Positions 39,592 through 48,252 of a stretch of 64,000 nt of DNA are shown here, in pieces. The notes under the pieces were generated by a model. It saw only the letters and a program-made list of their open reading frames with translations. It searched no databases and was not told where the DNA came from. Origin of the DNA: Stentor roeselii (lineage: Eukaryota; Ciliophora; Heterotrichea; Heterotrichida; Stentoridae); contig RSEH01000059.1 of assembly GCA_006503475.1 (NCBI GenBank), positions 117,191 to 181,190 of the forward strand, written 5' to 3'. Numbering within the stretch: position 1 is the stretch's first letter; the number at the start of each line of letters is the position of its first letter. A program made the position numbers and the translations under genes.

Positions 39592-41133
39592 ATGGAGTCA
39601 ACTAAGAATTTCAAATCCTCTCAAGTATGGGTCCAAGCGATAAACATTGCTTTGTCAGGTTTTGTATTCTTATACACTTCAGGTGTGTTCAACACATGCC
39701 AGGCGAATGTGTCGGTGTCTTTGAACTGGGGTTCGAATTCAGGAACCTTTATAAATATTTTCAGTACATTATTCGTTGCAGGGCAAACATTTGGATGTTG
39801 TTTCGCTGGGTCTTTGATGGACTATTTTGGCCGAAGGAAGGCAATTATATTAGCTCATGTCTTCTATGTGATATTTACTGTTATACTTGTCATGCCTTCT
39901 ACTGTCTGCTTTGGGATTGGAAGGTTCATGGTCGGGGCTACTGTTGGAATTTTTGGAAATATTGCACCTGTGTATATTGGTGAAATCACTCCAATTGAAA
40001 TGATGCCTAAAGTCGCTCCAATACTTTATGTTAATAGTGGACTTGGGTTGTTAGTAGCCTATGCATTCGGGCTAATGCTTCCATATGAAGATCTAGAAAA
40101 TGACCCAAACAATGATTTATGGATTTTTATGTTCTTGTTTCCCACTCTTATAAGTATTTACACAATCATTTACTTCTTCTTCTGTGTCAAGTATGACACT
40201 CCACAATTTTACATGTCAAGAAGCAGGTCCTTAGAAGCTGAGTCAGCCTTAAGAGTGACTCACAACGAGTCAGGCATTTCTCATGGTTTGAGAAGAGTCA
40301 ACAGTGAAATTCAAGGAAAGACTTTAAACGGTTTAAGGGTTTCAATGATTTCCATGCTCAGAAATAAGAAATTTTCAAAAATGATCAGATTTGCTATTTT
40401 CTTTACATTAATTCAGGCCTTAAGTGGGATTACTGCTATTTACTTTTACTCTACGAGCATCTTTTTCCAGCTTGGTGGAGGTCTTTTGCTTGCCAGAGTT
40501 TTTACTTTAATCCTTGGAATAATTAATTTCATTTCTATGCTATCAGGACAATTTTTGTTGCCTTGCTTTGGAAGGAAGACACTGATTGTCCAGAGTCAGT
40601 TCACAATATCAATTCTACTCCTGTTACTCGGACTATTCGCAGGCTACCTCAACGTTCCGCCAATAATCGGAGCAGTATTTTTGTTACTTTACTTTGTGCC
40701 ATTTGGGTATGGTTTGATAACTACATTCTATGTATATGCTTCAGAAGTTTTGAATGACCAACTTTTTACTTTTTTCAATATATTGAACTTTGGATTCGGA
40801 GTTTTAGTTTCGCTTCTGTTTCCAATTTCAGTTCAGTATATAGGACTAAATAATACTTTTTTGATATTGGCTGGGTCAACTTTTGTTTTTGGAGTTTTAG
40901 GTTATTTGTATTTTATTGAAACGAAAGACAAAGACAAAGAAACTATTCTTATTGAAATGAAAGTGATTTCTAATGAAATTATTCCACAGATACATGATAA
41001 TAGTGAATTGGAATCTCCGAATGATTGCGAAGAAGATGATGAAAATAAAGATCTGCAGGATGAAGGAGCGAAGTTGAAAGAAATTGGGTTGAATAGCACT
41101 GGGTTTAATGATGCCATTCAAGCTGCTGAATAA
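39592..41133 (+). CDS. MFS sugar transporter
   Basis: The product is 513 aa with 12 predicted membrane helices. Sugar-porter features: GSLMDYFGRRKAIIL (the D-x3-GRR loop 2-3 motif), GRFMVGATVGIFGNIAPVYIGEITP in TM4-5, a DTPQFYMS segment in place of PESPR, QALSGITAIYFYS (the QxxG.na.yYs motif of TM7), LPCFGRKTL between TM8 and TM9, and YVYASEVL before TM11, where sugar porters have E. It is probably a facilitative or proton-linked sugar carrier. The cytoplasmic C-terminus is acidic and about 60 residues long. Confidence 0.92.
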   Translation: MESTKNFKSSQVWVQAINIALSGFVFLYTSGVFNTCQANVSVSLNWGSNSGTFINIFSTLFVAGQTFGCCFAGSLMDYFGRRKAIILAHVFYVIFTVILVMPSTVCFGIGRFMVGATVGIFGNIAPVYIGEITPIEMMPKVAPILYVNSGLGLLVAYAFGLMLPYEDLENDPNNDLWIFMFLFPTLISIYTIIYFFFCVKYDTPQFYMSRSRSLEAESALRVTHNESGISHGLRRVNSEIQGKTLNGLRVSMISMLRNKKFSKMIRFAIFFTLIQALSGITAIYFYSTSIFFQLGGGLLLARVFTLILGIINFISMLSGQFLLPCFGRKTLIVQSQFTISILLLLLGLFAGYLNVPPIIGAVFLLLYFVPFGYGLITTFYVYASEVLNDQLFTFFNILNFGFGVLVSLLFPISVQYIGLNNTFLILAGSTFVFGVLGYLYFIETKDKDKETILIEMKVISNEIIPQIHDNSELESPNDCEEDDENKDLQDEGAKLKEIGLNSTGFNDAIQAAE

Positions 41134-41362
41134 CACATTTATTAGATAGGTTTAAGTTTATTGAAGTCTTTATTTATAGAAAGATGTATGTGTTGTTATT
41201 TAAGGAAATTAATCAACAACCTAAAACATCAAAATCTCCAAAACTCTCAAAAACCCTCAACAAAAAATAACCCCAATCTCTCCAAACATCCTAAAATCTC
41301 AAAACCCACTCCTTCCTCCCTATCAAAAACCACGAAATTCCAAATACTTCCCAATAAATTAA

Positions 41363-43057
41363 ATGTCAACACCTGAAACCAGTTCCAAGTCACGCATCCC
41401 AACAATATCCCAAAAAAATTCCTTCCTCTCCTCAGAAAAGGCAGTTGACACAAGCCCAAGAAGCCCAGTTTCCCCAGAGTTTTTTTCTCCCCGTATAAAA
41501 AAGCATCAAAGCCCTCAAAAATCAAAGTACATAATCGACGAGGAGTTTCCAAATTCAAGTAAAAAAGGTAACTTCGGCGACTTCATCACAAAAATCGAAT
41601 TATTCCAAAAAGCCAAAAACGACAAACTTATCTGTTTACAAGCAATAAAAAAACAACGAGAAGAAGAAGAAGTGAAAAATATTCCAAAAGTCCGAATGTC
41701 TGAAAACTCAAAAAAAATCCTGGCAGAAAAACAAAAAAAAACACAAAAAAACGACCAGCCTCCTCCAGCAGGAGTTTTTTCAAGCTTAACGAAAGTCCAG
41801 AGCCAGAAATGTTTTTCATATTCTTCAAAAATGATGAAAAATAAGCCGAATCCTGTCTCATTTTTAGAAGAAACAAAAGTTAAACAAGTAAAAGACGTGC
41901 CAAGTCAGGTAAAGTCAGAAAAAGTTCTAGCAAGTAAGTTCATTAAAGAATTCACTAAATCATTCGAAGAGGTCAGTTCAGGTCGACATTTCCTTCAAGA
42001 GCAAGAAACTCGGCAGTTATTAAAAAATCTTTACTTTTTATCAGACTCTGAAAATCTTGTGAAAAAAGAAATCGAGGAAAAACTTTTCTTGAAATTGTGG
42101 AAAATTACTGGAAGTGATGAAAATGACTCTGTTTCTTTTGATAGTCTTAAAACTTTCACACTTGGAGTTATGAATTTTTTCCTTCCAAGCATGTCGCACA
42201 ATCAGCCACCTGGGCAACTTGGTCGGGTGATACTAGGAAAATTTCATCTCTGCCAAGAGGAGGTGCTGAAAGTTCACAAACTTTTTTTTACTTTCTATGA
42301 AAATCGAGTCAATAATGTAAAAAAACACGCTCAAACCACTCGATTTGAAAAGTTTATAAAAATGCAGGAAAACTTCAAAACACAAAAAATTAAAGAAAAT
42401 TCTAGAAATTTCATATCAGTTAAAAATCGCACTGAAAAAAATACGAAAAATTTAAGTCCTGCGAAAAGTTGGGCGAAACTTTCGCAGAGAAGTACTTGTT
42501 TTACACCTGCGAAAGAAAAGATGAATACGTCGTTTAGGTCTGCTAGATCTCGGTCTCGGTCTAAGTCTCGGGTGAAGGATTCGCCGGCAGAAGTTGAGTG
42601 GGTTGGGGTGAACCACGACCAAATCGCAGACCCATCAATAATCGCCAGAGCTCAGGACATCCTCGGTATTTTCAACGTAAAGAAAAAAGAAGAAACATCT
42701 GAACCACCAAAACCTGAACCTACCCCCGACCATATTCCTGAAAATCAAACCGAAAAATCAAAAATCTCTGAAGTTCCCAAGTCAAAAAGCCAGGGCCTTT
42801 TATTCAACCGACGAGAAATCCCATCAAAAGGCGTTAACTTAATCGACGAAGGTCTTAAAAAAGTTCATCAACTTTTAAAAGAAAGAAGCCAAAACGACGA
42901 CCTGATCGTCGACGTCAACATGCCCGACGGAACAATGAAAACTTTACAAATCCCAAAAGGTTCAAACCAACGACTGGTAGTTCAAAAGTTCATAAAAGAA
43001 AACAAGCTTTCTCAAGAAATGGGAAAGACTTTATTAAATAGTATAAATAATTCATAG
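41363..43057 (+). CDS. Low-complexity protein with conserved C-terminal block
   Basis: The product is 564 aa. The N-terminus is Ser/Pro/Lys-rich, with SPRSPVSPEFFSPR-type motifs, followed by a helical segment with KILAEKQKKTQKN. The middle (about 190-310) is helical. An SR-type stretch (SARSRSRSKSR) lies near residue 395. The C-terminus (about 510-560) has LIVDVNMPDGTMKTLQIP followed by helix, reminiscent of a ubiquitin-like PB1/UBX strand pair, but I cannot assign a domain. Its stop overlaps the convergent Beclin stop by 6 bp. The role is unknown. Confidence 0.65.
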   Translation: MSTPETSSKSRIPTISQKNSFLSSEKAVDTSPRSPVSPEFFSPRIKKHQSPQKSKYIIDEEFPNSSKKGNFGDFITKIELFQKAKNDKLICLQAIKKQREEEEVKNIPKVRMSENSKKILAEKQKKTQKNDQPPPAGVFSSLTKVQSQKCFSYSSKMMKNKPNPVSFLEETKVKQVKDVPSQVKSEKVLASKFIKEFTKSFEEVSSGRHFLQEQETRQLLKNLYFLSDSENLVKKEIEEKLFLKLWKITGSDENDSVSFDSLKTFTLGVMNFFLPSMSHNQPPGQLGRVILGKFHLCQEEVLKVHKLFFTFYENRVNNVKKHAQTTRFEKFIKMQENFKTQKIKENSRNFISVKNRTEKNTKNLSPAKSWAKLSQRSTCFTPAKEKMNTSFRSARSRSRSKSRVKDSPAEVEWVGVNHDQIADPSIIARAQDILGIFNVKKKEETSEPPKPEPTPDHIPENQTEKSKISEVPKSKSQGLLFNRREIPSKGVNLIDEGLKKVHQLLKERSQNDDLIVDVNMPDGTMKTLQIPKGSNQRLVVQKFIKENKLSQEMGKTLLNSINNS

Positions 43058-44077
43058 TACTTTATGCAGCAGGTAGTTCAGATCTTGAAGTAAAAACATC
43101 AGAGCTTGTGTCCATCTTTCCTTGTAATTCGGTTCAAACCTAAGAGGAAGTCCTCCAATGAACCCTTTTTCAATGTTGTAAGGTGCGCCTTTATCACCCA
43201 GCATATTTTGAGTCTCGTCAACGAGTTCCAAGAAAATTTCCTGTGCCTTGTTAAATCCGACGATTAAGTTGGTATAATTGCAGTCTGAGAAAAAAAGTTG
43301 ATATCTTTTATCATCTCCTTTTTTATAAGAAATTCTGCTAAAAGCTCCTAAAGGGTACAAGTTAATTTTCGTACTTTTCAGTCTTTTTACTTCTAAAACT
43401 GTCTGTAATAAAAAAGCACATTGGCCCCACCCGGCGTTTATCTCTTCCCAAGGGATCTGAAGATGATCAAGTCGTCCAAGTCGAAGACCGTTGATTGACC
43501 CGACCTTTTCTTTAACACGAATATGAAAAACTCTTAAAAGTACAGGAATACTTGATAAATACTCCAGTTCTTCTTGAATCACTTTTGACCGAGTTTCAAC
43601 TTCAAAAAAATTATCAGCTCTTCGCATCGTATGATGAATTTCTTCAATTTGACGAGAGTTGTGGTTCTGTATCTTTAACTCAAGATCTCTTATCTCTTGA
43701 TTTATTTTTTCAATGTTTAAAGCAACTTCTGAAGAAATTTTCTCGATTTGGGTAAGATCACTTTTAATTTCTTCTAAGTTGACTGGGTTACTTTTCAAGA
43801 TCTCTTCATTCATTTTCTGAGCTTTTTCAATAGAAAAGTCTAAAGATTCCGCGAGACTTTCAGAGTCACTTATCTGTTTATCAAGAGTGATTTCTAATAA
43901 ATACCTGCAAGACTTACATAAAATTACATCTTCATGATTTTCAGCGAGTTTGTTGATGATCTTTTGTTTGTTCAGGTCTTCGAAAAGACTGACTTCCATT
44001 GATTCGTTTTCATGACTGACGTCGGAATTTTCGCAGTTTAGTTTTTCATTGCAGAGAAGACAAGAGTTGATTTCCAT
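43052..44077 (-). CDS. ATG6: Beclin 1/ATG6 autophagy protein
   Basis: The product is 341 aa, shorter than human Beclin (about 450). The N-terminus has CLLCNEKL...CKSC, like the CxxC pairs of ATG6. A coiled coil spans about 75-165. The evolutionarily conserved domain follows, with VGSINGLRLGRLDHLQIPWEEINAGWGQ almost matching the VGTINgfRLGrLps..VeWnEINAAWGQ signature, then YQLFFSDC, FNKAQEIF and ERWTQALMFLLQDLNYLL. Beclin is a subunit of the VPS34 PI3-kinase complex in autophagy and endosomal sorting. A BH3 segment is not evident. Confidence 0.93.
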   Translation of the reverse strand: MEINSCLLCNEKLNCENSDVSHENESMEVSLFEDLNKQKIINKLAENHEDVILCKSCRYLLEITLDKQISDSESLAESLDFSIEKAQKMNEEILKSNPVNLEEIKSDLTQIEKISSEVALNIEKINQEIRDLELKIQNHNSRQIEEIHHTMRRADNFFEVETRSKVIQEELEYLSSIPVLLRVFHIRVKEKVGSINGLRLGRLDHLQIPWEEINAGWGQCAFLLQTVLEVKRLKSTKINLYPLGAFSRISYKKGDDKRYQLFFSDCNYTNLIVGFNKAQEIFLELVDETQNMLGDKGAPYNIEKGFIGGLPLRFEPNYKERWTQALMFLLQDLNYLLHKVL

Positions 44078-44104
44078 TTTACATTGATTTCCATTTTACA
44101 TTGA

Positions 44105-45250
44105 TTAATTACTTATTGAAATTTCGGAATCTGAAGAACTTCCTCGCTCGGTGAAACTGTTTGGCTCGACTTTGTTCATGTCCAGACTTGGAATGTTTCC
44201 GGGCTTTGGACGAGACTTTGGAGGCTCTGTGCTGGGATAGTCACTTTCTGAAAGGTCTTCGGGTGGCTTGCTGCTTATTTTAGGCTTTTTTGTGTTTTGG
44301 CTTTCGTAGATTTCTTCGACTGGGTAACCTTTTTGTTTTAGTGTCCAGAATAGTTTCATTAGTTTTTTTTCTTGGGACTTTAGAGATCTTAGCTTTTTTT
44401 TTAGACTGCTGCACATCTCCGCATAACTTTTATTTTCATTAACAAGAACCTTCCACGACGTTTTATCTTGAGGCACATCATTAATATCAATAGTCGTGAT
44501 TTTCAACAGATGTTCCTGCAATGTCCTACAGTTACTCTCTCTCTCCTCTAAACTCCTTCCAAGTTCCGCATTTTCCCTAGAAAACTTCTGTATTTTCCTA
44601 TGCAATCTTTTATTTTCCTCAATCTCTTCCGTGAGTTTTTTGCTAAACTCCATGATTTCTGCCCTAAGTCTAGAAATTTCAGCAGAAGGTGTAAGTTTAA
44701 ATCTGATCCACTCATCAAAAGCGACTTTAATTTTTTTCAAAGAAGCTCCAAAGATCTTATCTTTGCTGATGAGCTCTTCAAAGCATTCCTGCAACTTTTC
44801 AAAGATTTCAACAGAATAACTAGTTTCTTTCAATTTATTCGAAATTTCTTCTATTTTCAAGTCAATTAAATAAACCTGATTGTCAACACTTTTCCTTTCT
44901 CCAATTATTGGCTTTTTCTTTGTGATCCGCACTTGACTCTCGTTGTTTTCTTTTATTTTCGACATGAAAGACGCGTTTAGACTTAACTTTTGCTTGAGAC
45001 TCACTGCGAACTTCGGGTTTAAAGGAGGTGAGATGATTCCTGAGTTATGGTAAAGGGAAGGGTCTTTTAAATTAGAAGTCGATCGCATTTTAGGCATTTT
45101 TTGAGCGTAGGGCGACTCGGAGTAAAGTTCAGGTTTTTCTGTTGATTGGTTGAAGTTGTTTAAAGAGTGGTTTATTTGAGAAAGTGAAGAATGGTGGCTT
45201 ATTTTTTGATCTGTCAATTTTTTGACCTGCACTTTCTTAGCTTTTGACAT
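44105..45250 (-). CDS. Coiled-coil protein, unknown
   Basis: The product is 381 aa. It has a basic, disordered N-terminus (MSKAKKVQVKKLTDQ), a helical region from about 125, then a strong coiled coil from about 195 to 300 (LRAEIMEFSKKLTEEIEENK; ERESNCRTLQEHLLKIT). A Pro/Ser-rich acidic tail follows. The family is not recognised. It is probably a cytoskeletal component. Confidence 0.7.
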   Translation of the reverse strand: MSKAKKVQVKKLTDQKISHHSSLSQINHSLNNFNQSTEKPELYSESPYAQKMPKMRSTSNLKDPSLYHNSGIISPPLNPKFAVSLKQKLSLNASFMSKIKENNESQVRITKKKPIIGERKSVDNQVYLIDLKIEEISNKLKETSYSVEIFEKLQECFEELISKDKIFGASLKKIKVAFDEWIRFKLTPSAEISRLRAEIMEFSKKLTEEIEENKRLHRKIQKFSRENAELGRSLEERESNCRTLQEHLLKITTIDINDVPQDKTSWKVLVNENKSYAEMCSSLKKKLRSLKSQEKKLMKLFWTLKQKGYPVEEIYESQNTKKPKISSKPPEDLSESDYPSTEPPKSRPKPGNIPSLDMNKVEPNSFTERGSSSDSEISISN

Positions 45251-45333
45251 ATTATCAATAGTTTATTCTAAGAGACGTTTGATAGTGGATTAATGGTTTG
45301 GTTGGATTAAGAAGGAGATTGATTCAATATTAT

Positions 45334-46020
45334 TCATTTGGGGAAGAAGTGATAGATACTGGATTGCTTTGAGATTTTTAGCATTTTTATTGGATGGACT
45401 TCTAGTTGAGACTTTCGTTTTAGGTAGAGGGAGAGACGAGTTTTTTCAGAGGATTCGATATTTGTGTAGGTTGATGATTTTAGGATTATGTCGATGTCGT
45501 TTTCTTTGCGTTCTCGGATTTGGTTTAGATGACCTGTCGCTTTACGTGTTGAGTACTTTTTAACCTGCAGGGACTCATCGTCTGATGCTTTTGGTGAGTT
45601 TTCAAATTCAGTTTCAAAATTTATCAATTTTAAGCGATTTATAAATGATGTAGAACATAACAATTCTGGTAGCTTGTTAAGAAGAGAAATTGAATGAATT
45701 TCGCCTCGAGTTCTCATTGTGCACTTCATAAAAGTAATGTGAACTGTAATCATCCCTGGGTATTCCAGACTCGAAAGTGAAACCATCAGTGCTTTCGCAG
45801 TGACTTCCTCAATTTTCAAGTACCTCTTCATCATTATCACGTCAACCTTCTTGAATTTTTCAAGTAATTGTAAAGCGCGGAAAATAAGATTCATTAATAA
45901 TAAACTACTATTAAAATATCCTCTAAAATATCCAATTTTCGCATCAAGATTCCCTAAAACATAATTTAAACCCTTCACCAAAAGACCTAAAGAACTACAA
46001 AATCTTAAAAGGATCTCCAT
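45334..46020 (-). CDS. Unknown protein with C-terminal PIP box
   Basis: The product is 228 aa from the ATG at 46020; the frame is open to 46038 but without an ATG. Residues 1-140 are helical and hydrophobic but not clearly membrane-spanning. The rest is basic and low-complexity. The C-terminus reads KQSSIYHFFPK, which contains QSSIYHFF, a perfect match to the PCNA-interacting Qxx[ILM]xx[FY][FY] consensus. Ends like this are seen in DNA polymerase delta subunits and replication/repair factors. The N-terminal family is not recognised. The divergent gene starts 18 bp away. Confidence 0.6.
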   Translation of the reverse strand: MEILLRFCSSLGLLVKGLNYVLGNLDAKIGYFRGYFNSSLLLMNLIFRALQLLEKFKKVDVIMMKRYLKIEEVTAKALMVSLSSLEYPGMITVHITFMKCTMRTRGEIHSISLLNKLPELLCSTSFINRLKLINFETEFENSPKASDDESLQVKKYSTRKATGHLNQIRERKENDIDIILKSSTYTNIESSEKTRLSLYLKRKSQLEVHPIKMLKISKQSSIYHFFPK

Positions 46021-46038
46021 ATATATCAAATATTTCAA

Positions 46039-47763
46039 ATGGAAGACCGCTCGACACTTCTGAAAATTTACAATGACCGGACAACGATCCTTAATAAAGC
46101 CACTTGGAGCTTAAAAGAACTTTTGGACTATTTAGACAACCGCGCTCTTCACTTGTCTAGGCATCTTTTATCAGCCATGGCAAATTCTTCTACAGTCAGT
46201 GGCTTGATTCGAGGTGAACTTTTGATTGAAGGCATTCTGCAGTTCTTGAAAGGCAAAAGAGACTATTTTTCCGAATCCTCACTGCTCAACTCGATGTTTC
46301 AAAAGGAAGACTTTTGGACTTTTCAAGAGTTTCGTGAAACTTTTTCGAGGAATTTTGAATCTTTGTATGAAATGAATGAGATATGTAGAATTCTTCAACT
46401 TGTGAAAAGGTTTGGATTGGATTCGCAGGATTTGGTCACTTTTGAGTATTTCTCGAAACTTGTTCTTACTAGCCAGCTAAAAACATTCGACCTTGTCCGA
46501 AAATGCAAGACTTTATCCCAAGTAATAAAAAAGTCCTTCATCAAAATCGCATTCATTTCAATCTTAAAATCAGAAAACTTTAAAAAAATCCGAAAATTTC
46601 CAGATTTCCAAGAATTTCCAAGAAAACCATTAAAAGTTGAAAGAAAACCCTTAGAAATAATTTCCAACACCGCCGTTTCAGTGACTCGAACAGTGAATAA
46701 AGACTCAGGAAATTCAAAGACATTAAGAAGTAAACTTTTTATCCAAGCCTGCAAAAACTTTTGCCTGACTTTCGAGAAAAAGCTAAAGTTTGAGACTTTT
46801 GTGATAGTGAAAAATCCTTATAAAAGTCGAGACCCTTTCATTCATAGAGCGATTTTTAAGGTTTATTTAAGGATTAGAAACAAGGCCTGTGAGATTTTAT
46901 CGAAAGCACTGATGAAATGGAATAATTTACCTGATGTTTTCATTGACTGTGTAAAGGATCTTACTGGTACCACTGGCTTTACAAGAGAAAACACGGTGGG
47001 CTACTCAAAGCAATACAGTTTTTTAACCCTCACTCATGAATACATTGAAAAAAACTCTAAAGTCTCAGCTTTACTCCTCCAAAAGTCCCTCATCATCGCT
47101 TTAAACAGAGTAAAAACCTTTTACATCTCAAAATTCTTCCCAAATCTTAAAAAACCTCTGAAAAAAATGACTGAAAACCTGAAAAAGTTCCAGTTTTTTT
47201 CACTTCGTAAGGCTTTTTCACAGTTTTTCACCTTTTCCACAATTTCCAAGTACCTAGAAGAACTTTCTAAAAAACAAGTGCATCAAGCGAAACGTCAGAA
47301 ATACTCTTTGCCCTCGAAAGCAAGAAAAATCGCTGCACGAAGTCTTTGCAAGATGATAAAAACTCTTCACATGCAAAGATTTTTCACTCGTTTTCGAACG
47401 AACACTCGTTTTCCCAGTCGAAAAATAGGCAGAAGCTTGAACAGAACAGTTGAAATAAGTCTTCCAAAGAAACCAGAAGGTTTATCTCGGTCTTTTGTTG
47501 AGTCTTCTCGTGATTTATCCCCTCGATTCTATGAAAGATGCAAAAACATGAAACAATCAGCACAAAAGGTAAGGGTCATGAATGGCATTCACCAAATTAT
47601 CGTCATTTTCAGAAAAATTCAACAGAAAAAAATAGAGAAACCATTGCAACGAGGGTTTTTTTTATGGAAAACTTTGAAAAATGGGAAGAGTTTCTTGATT
47701 AACTTGAAAAAAGTTCCAAAAAGTCACCATTCAAGTCAGTTCAGCTTCCGAGACAAGGTATGA
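46039..47763 (+). CDS. Large basic protein with Trp/Phe-rich helices, possibly Sfi1-like
   Basis: The product is 574 aa, basic. The N-terminus (about 1-150) is helical, with FQKEDFWTFQEFRETFSRNF resembling a paired helix of EF-hand type but without calcium ligands. The later parts contain scattered helix motifs ending in W or F (ILSKALMKWNNL, SLIIALNRVKTFYISKFF, LQRGFFLWKTLKN), similar in style to the protein at 37034-38158. A centrin-binding or cytoskeletal role is only inferred. It ends TGA at 47763. Confidence 0.55.
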   Translation: MEDRSTLLKIYNDRTTILNKATWSLKELLDYLDNRALHLSRHLLSAMANSSTVSGLIRGELLIEGILQFLKGKRDYFSESSLLNSMFQKEDFWTFQEFRETFSRNFESLYEMNEICRILQLVKRFGLDSQDLVTFEYFSKLVLTSQLKTFDLVRKCKTLSQVIKKSFIKIAFISILKSENFKKIRKFPDFQEFPRKPLKVERKPLEIISNTAVSVTRTVNKDSGNSKTLRSKLFIQACKNFCLTFEKKLKFETFVIVKNPYKSRDPFIHRAIFKVYLRIRNKACEILSKALMKWNNLPDVFIDCVKDLTGTTGFTRENTVGYSKQYSFLTLTHEYIEKNSKVSALLLQKSLIIALNRVKTFYISKFFPNLKKPLKKMTENLKKFQFFSLRKAFSQFFTFSTISKYLEELSKKQVHQAKRQKYSLPSKARKIAARSLCKMIKTLHMQRFFTRFRTNTRFPSRKIGRSLNRTVEISLPKKPEGLSRSFVESSRDLSPRFYERCKNMKQSAQKVRVMNGIHQIIVIFRKIQQKKIEKPLQRGFFLWKTLKNGKSFLINLKKVPKSHHSSQFSFRDKV

Positions 47764-47782
47764 TTAATTATGAATAATTAGA

Positions 47783-48241
47783 ATGATAGTAATGAATGAT
47801 ATTTCCTCAAGTCACAATAGAAAACTCTCAGTTTACGATATCGAATTCACTAAAAGAATCGAAGAAATCTTAAAAAAAATCAAAAGACTAGAAACCTCAG
47901 ATAAAGGCTTAAAACGTCGAAAAATTACAAAAGTTTTTCCACAGAAAAACCTGGAAAACTCAGGATTTCCTTTATTGACCTTCACTAAAATTCCATATCG
48001 TCCTGAAAGAGGTTTTTCTAATAGACTTCCAAAACCTTCTCCAGTCCACCCTCGGAACTCATCACTTTGCAGAACTATTTGTTACACAGAAACATCAGAA
48101 ATACCAGAATCTTTAAATGGCTCGAAACTTGCAATGCACGAAAGGATTCTCAGTCCAAATAAGGAAAAATATCAGAAAATCATGAAAATGACGGAAAAAA
48201 TGATTTTTAAAGACGAGTTAAGAGGATGGTCAAGACATTAA
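47783..48241 (+). CDS. Small basic protein, unknown
   Basis: The product is 152 aa, starting 19 bp after the preceding stop; a later Met at codon 4 is also possible. It has a short coiled coil (FTKRIEEILKKIKRLE), a Pro/Ser/Arg-rich middle, and a helical end (SPNKEKYQKIMKMTEKMIF). The frame differs from the upstream gene, and no 15- or 16-nt intron joins them. No domain is recognised. Confidence 0.5.
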   Translation: MIVMNDISSSHNRKLSVYDIEFTKRIEEILKKIKRLETSDKGLKRRKITKVFPQKNLENSGFPLLTFTKIPYRPERGFSNRLPKPSPVHPRNSSLCRTICYTETSEIPESLNGSKLAMHERILSPNKEKYQKIMKMTEKMIFKDELRGWSRH

Positions 48242-48252
48242 AATTAAAAAGT

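Noticed and set aside
47761-47785. A 24-nt intron (GTATGA...TTAG) joining 46039-47763 to the next gene
   Set aside because: It does not restore the frame of the following gene, and the length is unlike the other introns.
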